DNA of 42,650 nt from Cyanobacteria bacterium MH1_Bin12. Its GTDB lineage: Bacteria; Cyanobacteriota; Cyanobacteriia; Cyanobacteriales; Cyanobacteriaceae. The stretch is from NCBI GenBank assembly GCA_011088145.1, contig JAALKG010000004.1, positions 1-42,650 on the forward strand, read 5' to 3'. Numbering within the stretch: position 1 is the stretch's first letter; every line of letters starts with the position of its first letter. The notes beneath the pieces were generated by a model. The model made no database searches. It had not been told where the DNA came from and saw only the letters and a list, made by a program, of their open reading frames with translations. This document shows positions 38,010 through 42,650 of the stretch, piece after piece. The translations under genes and the position numbers were made by a program.

Positions 38010-38852
38010 GTGAAAAATATTCAAGATAATTTAACTAATCATTTAAAGGTAATAATTAGAAAAAGAGATCCTTTTTTTGCCATGGAAGGACATTTTTTTG
38101 TCAGAGAATATATTAGAAAAGAGTTAAGTAATTTTGGTAATATACAGCAACAAAATTTTGAATTTAACGGTAAGATATATCAAAATTTAATTTTAGATTT
38201 ATGCGTAGATAAACAAGTTATCAATAAATCTCCTATTGTAATTGGTGCACATTACGACACAGTTTTTGGTTCAGCAGGTGCTGATGATAATGCAACAGGA
38301 ATTGCTGTTTTGTTGGAATTAGCCCAATTTTTTAGTAGTCATAAAGCAGATTATCCTCTTCGTTTTGTTGCTTTTGATTTGGAGGAATATGGATTATTAG
38401 GAAGTAAAGCTTATGCTAATTTTTTAAACAAAGAAAAACAACCGATTAGATTAATGCTTAGTTTAGAAATGTTGGGTTATTGTGATTCTAAACCTCATTC
38501 ACAAAGATACCCTGCTGGACTAAGTTATTTTTATCCTTCCACTGGCAATTTTATTGCCTTGGTAGGTAATGTTTTTACTATTGGTGAAATGATCAATCTT
38601 CATCGAAATATTCAGACAAAAGTTAATTGTCAGTGGCTACCTGCTGGAATTAAAGGTTCGATTGTACCTGACACTAGACGTAGCGATCATGCTCCTTTTT
38701 GGGACAATGGTTATAAGGCGATTATGGTAACAGATACAGCTAATCTTAGAAATCCCTATTATCATCTTGCCAGTGATACTTTTGAGACTTTAGATTTAGA
38801 TTTTTTAACGAGTGTTTGTCTGGGTTGGATCTTGGGAATTCAAGGGTTATAG
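38010..38852 (+). CDS. M28-family metallopeptidase
   Basis: 280 residues from GTG 38010; a stop codon lies in frame just upstream of any earlier start. The di-zinc aminopeptidase motifs are present: GAHYDTVFGSAGADDNATG near 86-104 (His and Asp ligands), DLEEYGLLGS near 127-136 (catalytic Glu and ligand Glu), LSLEML near 149 and SDHAPFWDNGYKAIMVTDTA near 228-247 (last His). There is no signal peptide, so it is probably cytosolic. Substrate unknown. The palindrome array lies just upstream and may control it. Confidence 0.88.
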   Translation: MKNIQDNLTNHLKVIIRKRDPFFAMEGHFFVREYIRKELSNFGNIQQQNFEFNGKIYQNLILDLCVDKQVINKSPIVIGAHYDTVFGSAGADDNATGIAVLLELAQFFSSHKADYPLRFVAFDLEEYGLLGSKAYANFLNKEKQPIRLMLSLEMLGYCDSKPHSQRYPAGLSYFYPSTGNFIALVGNVFTIGEMINLHRNIQTKVNCQWLPAGIKGSIVPDTRRSDHAPFWDNGYKAIMVTDTANLRNPYYHLASDTFETLDLDFLTSVCLGWILGIQGL

Positions 38853-39107
38853 TTAATCAATTATTCATTTATTTTCTTGGATATTTCGATCGCTTTAGAA
38901 ATAGTTTGGGTCATAATCAAATGGTGATCTAATTTACTGACAGTTTATCTTTTGAAAATATTCAACAAAAATATCCATTGCTTTTTTCCTTTCCGATGAT
39001 ATTCAATGGGGATTTGACTAGTTACATTATTGTTGCTATCAAATAATATTTATCGAAAGTTAAGGGATATCTTTGCTATCTTGAAAATAAAGATTGTAAA
39101 AAATGAT

Positions 39108-39326
39108 ATGGATAAAGATTCTCGTTTTGCTTTGTTTGTAATTGGCTTACCGCTTTTAGGCTTAATTTATTGTCTAGGGATTATTGCCTTTTTTTTACTG
39201 TCTCCCATAGCTCAAAATCACCCTTTAGTTATTGGTTTGGGTTCTGCTGTTATACCATTTGCGATCGCAGTAATTATTTGGACAAAAGCATCAGCAAAAG
39301 CCTATAAAAATAAAAAATCTTCTTAA
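39108..39326 (+). CDS. Small two-helix membrane protein
   Basis: 72 residues from ATG 39108; the frame stays open upstream to TTG 39030 but that part is unlike a protein start. MDKDSRFALFVIGLPLLG opens the first hydrophobic segment (about 6-30), a second lies at 40-58, and a basic tail (KASAKAYKNKKSS) follows. It is a hairpin membrane protein with both ends probably cytoplasmic. I do not recognise the family. The alkA gene starts 24 bp later, so they may share a transcript. Confidence 0.6.
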   Translation: MDKDSRFALFVIGLPLLGLIYCLGIIAFFLLSPIAQNHPLVIGLGSAVIPFAIAVIIWTKASAKAYKNKKSS

Positions 39327-39350
39327 TTTAATTTCCCATTCACAACTGTG

Positions 39351-39962
39351 ATGACTCATCCTTCTTATTGGCAGACAGCGACTAATTATCTTTATACCAA
39401 AGATCAACTTCTCGCTAGGTTAATTGACAGTTATCCTAACGAAATTTTAACTAATCTGAATAATCCTTTTCATACTTTGATTCGAGCCGTTGTCGGGCAA
39501 CAAATTTCCGTTAAAGCTGCCGAAACAGTTTGGCATAAACTTAGACAAAAATTATCAACCATATCACCTCAAGCCTTTGCTCTTTTATCTGAAGCAGATT
39601 TGAAAAGCTGTGGATTATCTAGACAAAAAATAGCTTACATGAGCAATATTGCTCATGCTTTTGAACAAGGATTGTTAAAACCCAATCAATGGCATCAAAT
39701 GAGTGATAAACAGGTCATTAAGCAATTAATTCAAATAAAAGGAGTAGGAGCGTGGACAGCCCAAATGTTTCTGATATTCCATTTACACCGTCCTGATATT
39801 TTTCCCATGGCTGATGTAGGATTAATTAATGCAGTTAAGTTTCGTTATGGTGATTTAACTAAAGATCAAATAATCAATCGATCGCAACAATGGAAACCTT
39901 ACCGTACCGTAGCAACTTGGTATTTATGGCTAAGTTTAGACCCTATTACCATTCAATATTAA
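39351..39962 (+). CDS. alkA: DNA-3-methyladenine glycosylase (AlkA-type, HhH-GPD)
   Basis: 203 residues from ATG 39351 (a GTG immediately before it is possible). PFHTLIRAVVGQQISVKAAETVWHKL opens the HhH-GPD domain. The helix-hairpin-helix is IQIKGVGAWTAQMFLIF near 126-142, and the catalytic Asp lies in FPMADVGL near 151-158. It removes alkylated purines from DNA by hydrolysing the glycosidic bond. The N-terminal beta domain of E. coli AlkA is absent; the protein is the short bacterial form. There is no Cys cluster, so it is not an iron-sulphur MutY/Nth type. Confidence 0.87.
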   Translation: MTHPSYWQTATNYLYTKDQLLARLIDSYPNEILTNLNNPFHTLIRAVVGQQISVKAAETVWHKLRQKLSTISPQAFALLSEADLKSCGLSRQKIAYMSNIAHAFEQGLLKPNQWHQMSDKQVIKQLIQIKGVGAWTAQMFLIFHLHRPDIFPMADVGLINAVKFRYGDLTKDQIINRSQQWKPYRTVATWYLWLSLDPITIQY

Positions 39963-39971
39963 CTTGCCAAT

Positions 39972-39994
39972 AAAAAAAGCGGGAAATCCCGCTT
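39972..39994 (-). terminator. Intrinsic terminator of glnN (minus strand)
   Basis: AAGCGGG and CCCGCTT form a 7-bp GC-rich stem (39977-39994). On the minus strand it is followed by an unbroken T run (39978-39972). It lies 126 bp after the glnN stop and only 15 bp after the convergent alkA stop, and probably serves both. Confidence 0.8.
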
Positions 39995-40119
39995 CCATAA
40001 AATATTTATATAGCATTTCTCATAGTTATGAGTTAGAAAAATTCGGCTTAAAACTATTACACAATAAGTATTTTGGTTTTAAGCTTTGCTATATTTTCTT
40101 TGTCCAATAAAGTTGAACA

Positions 40120-42294
40120 TTATTTAATGAATAACATTTCTTGGTAACTAGGTAATGGCCAGCAACTATCATCAATTTCGGCTTCAAGAACATCAACATA
40201 TTCACGAACTTCATCCATCAAAGAACGAATTGTCCCAGCACAATATTGCATATGTTCTTCAGTAGAAGCAAAATCTTCTTTTTCGATCGCACTTTCCAAC
40301 TTACTAACAGAAGCTATCATTGAGTTAGCTAAATCCGCAATTTTTTGAGCAATTCCTTTTTCCAAAGTAATCCCTAAACCACTCAAACTAGTTATGGTCG
40401 AACAAAGTTGAGATAAATATTCCACAGCAGCAGGATAAATAATCGTTTTAGCCATGGAAATAACTAATTTAGCTTCCACTTCAATCGAAAGAACATATTG
40501 TTCAGAATATACTTCAAAACGACTTTCTAACTCAACAGGAGTCAAAACACCAGTTTTGTCAAAAAGATCTCGGATAGATTCAGTTTTGAGGTATGGTAAA
40601 GCATCAGCAGTGGTTGGTAAATTGAGTAACCCACGTTCTTCCACAGCCATTTTATGCCATTGTTCAGAATATCCATCGCCACCAAAGATAACCGCACCAT
40701 GGTCATCCATGATTTCTTTAAGAACAGTCAGAATCGCTTTGCTGATATCTGCACCAGCAGATAATTCACTTTCTAAACGATTACCAATCCAAGTTAGAGA
40801 ATCAGCTAACATGGTGTTAAGAACGATTAACGGACCAGATACAGATTGAGCTGAACCCACAGCACGGAACTCAAATCTGTTACCAGTAAAGGCAAAAGGA
40901 GAAGTACGGTTTCTATCTCCTGCATCTTTGGTTAGATCAGGTAAAACTGCGACACCCAAGTCCATAACCCCTTTCTTTTGAGAACCATTTAAAGTTTCGC
41001 TTTGAATCTGTTCAAATACTTCTTCTAATTGAGTACCTAAATAAACAGACATGATTGCGGGAGGAGCTTCGTTAGCACCTAGTCTGTGGTCATTACTTGC
41101 AGTTGCGATCGCAGCACGCATAAGAGGTCCATATTTATGAACACCACGGATTACAGCACCACAGAAAACCAAGAATTGAGTATTGTCATGGGGAGAATCA
41201 CCAGGGTCAAGCAAATTACCTTGAGTGGCATTACCCACGGACCAGTTTACGTGCTTACCAGAACCATTAATACCAGCAAAAGGTTTTTCGTGAAGTAGAC
41301 AAACAAAACCATGCTTTTTAGCGGTATGTCTGAGAGTTGTCATCATCATTTGTTGGTGATCACTAGCAACGTTAGCCGCTTCAAAGAAAGGTGCTATCTC
41401 AAATTGTCCGGGAGCAACCTCATTATGTCTGGTTTTAGCAGGAATACCCAGCTTATACAGTTGTTCTTCAACATCTTGCATGAAGACTTGTACTCTTTCA
41501 GGAATTGCCCCAAAATAATGATCGTCAAATTGCTGACCTTTCGCAGGTGCTTTACCAAATAAAGTTCTTCCTGCTAATAATAAATCAGGACGCTGGGTAG
41601 CAAAATTCGCATCCACTAAGAAATATTCTTGTTCTGCACCACAGCTAGAGTTAACACGAGCAACATCATTATGACCCAAAAGACCTAATACTTTGTTCGC
41701 AGCCTTATCCATTGCCGAGATAGAGCGTAATAGAGGTACTTTCTTATCTAATGCTTCACCAGTCCAAGAGACGAAAACAGTTGGGATACATAAAGTCGCA
41801 CCATTGTCTGTTTCCATGACATATGCAGGACTAGTAACATCCCATCCCGTATATCCTCTGGCTTCAAAAGTTCCTCTGATACCACCGTTAGGGAAAGAAG
41901 AACCATCAGGTTCACCTTGGACTAAGATTTTACCAGAAAATTCAGAAATAGCTCTGCCATCAGGTTGAATAGAAATAAAACCATCGTGCTTCTCCGCAGT
42001 GGAGTTTGTCATCGGATAAAAAACGTGAGCATAGTATAAAGCACCTTTAGACATTGCCCAATCTCTCATTGCCGTAGCAACTGCATCGGCGATGGAAATA
42101 TCAATTGCCTCACCACTAACAATTGTTTTTTTAATGGATTTGAATATATGTTTAGGGAGAGTCGCTTGCATTTTATTGAGGGTAAATACATTCTCTGCCC
42201 AGATTGCGTCTAAACTTGGAGGGGTTTTAGGAGGCAGTGGCTTATGATTAACAATCTGTTTAATTGCTTGGATGCGACCTTCGTTTTTACTCAT
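40120..42294 (-). CDS. glnN: Type III glutamine synthetase (GSIII)
   Basis: 724 residues, the large GSIII form. Visible signatures are [30 protein letters not shown] (metal ligands), [29 protein letters not shown] (ammonium/glutamate site) and [13 protein letters not shown] near the catalytic Arg. The enzyme makes glutamine from glutamate, ammonium and ATP in the cytoplasm as a double-ring dodecamer. In Synechocystis the glnN product rises under nitrogen starvation through NtcA; an NtcA-type promoter is seen here. It supplements the housekeeping GSI, which is not in this window. Confidence 0.97.
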   Translation of the reverse strand: MSKNEGRIQAIKQIVNHKPLPPKTPPSLDAIWAENVFTLNKMQATLPKHIFKSIKKTIVSGEAIDISIADAVATAMRDWAMSKGALYYAHVFYPMTNSTAEKHDGFISIQPDGRAISEFSGKILVQGEPDGSSFPNGGIRGTFEARGYTGWDVTSPAYVMETDNGATLCIPTVFVSWTGEALDKKVPLLRSISAMDKAANKVLGLLGHNDVARVNSSCGAEQEYFLVDANFATQRPDLLLAGRTLFGKAPAKGQQFDDHYFGAIPERVQVFMQDVEEQLYKLGIPAKTRHNEVAPGQFEIAPFFEAANVASDHQQMMMTTLRHTAKKHGFVCLLHEKPFAGINGSGKHVNWSVGNATQGNLLDPGDSPHDNTQFLVFCGAVIRGVHKYGPLMRAAIATASNDHRLGANEAPPAIMSVYLGTQLEEVFEQIQSETLNGSQKKGVMDLGVAVLPDLTKDAGDRNRTSPFAFTGNRFEFRAVGSAQSVSGPLIVLNTMLADSLTWIGNRLESELSAGADISKAILTVLKEIMDDHGAVIFGGDGYSEQWHKMAVEERGLLNLPTTADALPYLKTESIRDLFDKTGVLTPVELESRFEVYSEQYVLSIEVEAKLVISMAKTIIYPAAVEYLSQLCSTITSLSGLGITLEKGIAQKIADLANSMIASVSKLESAIEKEDFASTEEHMQYCAGTIRSLMDEVREYVDVLEAEIDDSCWPLPSYQEMLFIK

Positions 42295-42650
42295 TATTAT
42301 TTATATTTTCTACAATAAAACTATCTAATTGCGTGGATAAACTATAAATATACGCAAATTTAATTGAGAATTTTGTTATATTCGCTACAAAATCTTCCAC
42401 GGCTATTTTTCAGAAATTTTAAATAAATACTAATGCAATTGAATTGAGCATTTTAGTTCTTTAATTCTCTATCACTTTAAATATAAAGTTTTATAAATCT
42501 ATCTTGAATTAATCTCAATTCAACCAAATCAAATTATGCAATATTTAGGCTTTGAGCTTGTGTTACTACACAAATATTGAAAGCTATAAATTAATGGGAG
42601 TATCCCACTTTTGCACTAAGCACAAATACTCAATTTAATCTGACTATTTA
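42295..42650. other. glnN upstream region
   Basis: 356 bp to the window edge. It holds the NtcA-type promoter (42347-42388). Farther up are two small palindromes: TTGTGT-TACT-ACACAA (42558-42573) and TGGGA-GTA-TCCCA (42595-42607). No gene is visible. Confidence 0.5.
42347..42388 (-). promoter_or_regulatory. NtcA-activated (class II) promoter of glnN
   Basis: On the minus strand the NtcA-like site GTAGCGAATATAAC (42388-42375) fits GTA-N8-TAC with one mismatch and is flanked by T and A to give the longer TGT...ACA form. After exactly 22 bases comes TATATT (42352-42347), a good -10 of the TAN3T type. This spacing is the one known for NtcA-activated promoters. The start would fall ~45 bases before the glnN ATG. 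Confidence 0.75.

Noticed and set aside
42558-42573. TTGTGT-TACT-ACACAA as a second NtcA site
   Set aside because: Spacing is TGT-N8-ACA instead of TGT-N10-ACA, and it is far from the predicted start.

Overview
The window is chromosomal DNA of an AT-rich unicellular cyanobacterium. It carries a complete cyanobacterial F-ATP synthase operon with both b' and b subunits, the cytochrome b6f genes petB and petD, photosystem I psaM, type III glutamine synthetase (glnN), a CcbP-type calcium protein, DUF3153 and DUF3488 families, and frequent HIP1 octamers (GCGATCGC). The low GC and the protein sequences suggest the Geminocystis/Cyanobacterium group, but that placement is an inference.

Layout. 1-331 is the 3' end of an unidentified gene, followed by rlmB (-). 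1463-4906 holds two tandem TVP38/VTT membrane proteins and a MerA/Lpd-like flavoenzyme. 5277-5405 is an unlisted 42-residue membrane peptide with its own promoter, palindrome and terminator. After an SRPBCC gene, 6331-12786 is atpI-atpB-atpE-atpG-atpF-atpH-atpA-atpC. Next come a TrpD2-like gene, an N-acylglucosamine 2-epimerase, and a DUF3488/transglutaminase-like gene interrupted by two in-frame stops (15721-18069). On the minus strand follow petD, petB, rpsU, a 302-bp IS5-type deletion element and a pentapeptide-repeat gene whose last codons were replaced by that element. 22115-24876 holds a small membrane protein, a HAD phosphatase and gatB. A secreted TPR gene (25268-26923, -) is broken by one in-frame TGA. 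27075-29959 is a same-strand group: ccbP-like, DUF1186, DUF6155 and a Dam-type DNA adenine methylase. The remainder holds a ComEA-like HhH protein (-), psaM, cobI, an MscS channel, a conserved hypothetical (-), an RNB-domain protein lacking canonical catalytic residues, a DUF3153 lipoprotein, an M28 peptidase, a small membrane protein, an AlkA-type glycosylase and glnN (-) with an NtcA-type promoter.

Much of the window is core photosynthetic and housekeeping DNA: ATP synthase, b6f and PSI for energy conversion; glnN for nitrogen stress; gatB, rpsU and rlmB for translation. The less ordinary signals are: three nonsense codons without any frameshift in two genes; an apparently catalytically dead RNase II/R homologue; a 780-bp intergenic region with three copies of a 24-bp palindrome; a terminator-like hairpin between petB and petD; the new small-protein gene at 5277; and the methylase neighbourhood. 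No tRNA, rRNA or CRISPR array was found.
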